Assembly (NCBI RefSeq): GCF_050624435.1
Contig: NC_134546.1
Span: 41,061,501-41,125,500 of the forward strand
DNA length: 64,000 nt
DNA from: Tenrec ecaudatus
Lineage: Eukaryota > Chordata > Mammalia > Afrosoricida > Tenrecidae
Reading direction: 5' to 3'
Part shown: piece after piece, positions 63,291 to 64,000 of the stretch
How positions within the stretch are numbered: the stretch's first letter is position 1
Layout of the letters: every line of letters begins with the position of its first letter
Notes under the pieces: generated by a model
What the model was told of the DNA's origin: nothing
Databases searched by the model: none
What the model saw: the letters and a program-made list of their open reading frames with translations, nothing else
Made by a program: the position numbers and the translations under genes

Positions 63291-64000
63291 AGATTGGCAC
63301 ATGACCTCTGGCACTGGAAGCCATCCGTGGTCTTAGCTTTATTACCAAACCCCACTTTTTTCCATTCATTCTGAAAAATGACTCTTCTTGTGGTTTGTCA
63401 AGTGATAAACCAACAAAAAATGTATTGCTGTTGAGTCAAAAGCGATTCCGTGATGAAGAACTTTATCCATCACTGTACTTCCAGAGCTAGCTCAGGTTGC
63501 AGGAGATGTTGACAGCAGCCAGCTGCAGCCTTGCAGAACCTAGTCTGGTCTGGAGAGGTTGCAGGGCACTAGAGCCTTTTTTCTGTTCAGCATTTGGCGT
63601 GGGCGCGGAGGCTTGGCTGTCCTTCTCCATAACCCCCAAGTTTGCCTGTTACCCTACACTGGTCATCTGAACCACAAGTAGCTCTGTGGAGAGACTTTTG
63701 TTTGTTTTTAATATTTTTCTTATGCGGATAGTATCATTTGTTCCAGGAAGTGGCTTCTGTAGAATTTCTGTAGAGGAGTTGTTAATGGGATGGATGGTGG
63801 CTTACTTAAAGTTGTCTTTAAATGACATTTATATTAAAAAAAATCATTTGAGTGTTTGTTGTTATTGCTGTTTGCTTGTATTTGTACTTTAGTGAATCCA
63901 TGAATACACAGTTTTCTAAAGGGGTTTGTTCATATATTGCGTCAGGTTGGAAAGATGTCAGCTGGTTCAAATCAGAGTGTTACTGCTGGTTACATGTCGG

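Larger units (their letters stand above)
60293..64000 (+). other. PPP1R21: PPP1R21 intron 13 (continues beyond the window)
   Basis: Starts gtgagg. Apart from two L1 tails and one AfroSINE, I see nothing nameable in 60293-60705, 61691-61858, 62793-63115 and 63291-64000. No further PPP1R21 exon (DISKHYSQKAAIEHEL expected next) is found before the edge. Confidence 0.85.

Overview
The window is mammalian nuclear DNA from an afrotherian, most likely a tenrec (Echinops-like). The argument has three parts. About thirty copies of the afrotherian tRNA-derived AfroSINE are present, many in the long form with a middle block of the type gagaaagatgaggctttc. RTE/BovB-type LINEs are abundant. A hAT fragment looks like the SPIN/URR1 transposons, which among afrotherians I know only from tenrecs. 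The species call is inference; the placement in Afrotheria is strong.

There is one host gene, PPP1R21, on the + strand. It has a CpG-island promoter (about 14.56-15.4 kb), a start codon at 15148 and thirteen coding exons up to 60292. All exon joins keep the reading frame and together give the first 439 residues plus one base of a protein about 780 residues long in human. The remaining exons lie beyond the right edge. PPP1R21 is a coiled-coil protein phosphatase 1 partner and a subunit (Fy-2) of the Rab5-endosome FERRY complex, which links mRNAs to early endosomes.

Layout: 1-14.5 kb is intergenic and almost wholly repeats. It holds RTE LINE pieces in both orientations, three young L1 3' ends, two long old L1 remnants, a MRPS12 retrocopy inside an L1, a COX6C retrocopy inside an old L1, and a solo LTR inside an L1 inside an RTE. 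From 14.5 to 15.4 kb is the promoter and exon 1. Intron 1 (15.2-29.9 kb) carries AfroSINEs, L1 tails, hAT elements and MIRs. From 29.9 to 60.3 kb are exons 2-13; the introns hold an LTR (34.6 kb), L1s (38.5, 46.5, 52.4 kb), a RPL17 retrocopy inside an AfroSINE (43.8-44.4 kb), an ERVL fossil (44.8-49.8 kb) and old LTR pieces (58 kb). Intron 13 (60.3 kb to the end) holds two further L1 tails.

I found no tRNA or rRNA gene, no CRISPR array, no prokaryotic sequence and no candidate for a new multi-gene system. The most informative features are the retrocopies with readable target-site duplications, the small MITE families, and one unusual splice donor after PPP1R21 exon 9. Repeat boundaries without a stated target-site duplication are accurate only to about 10-20 bases.
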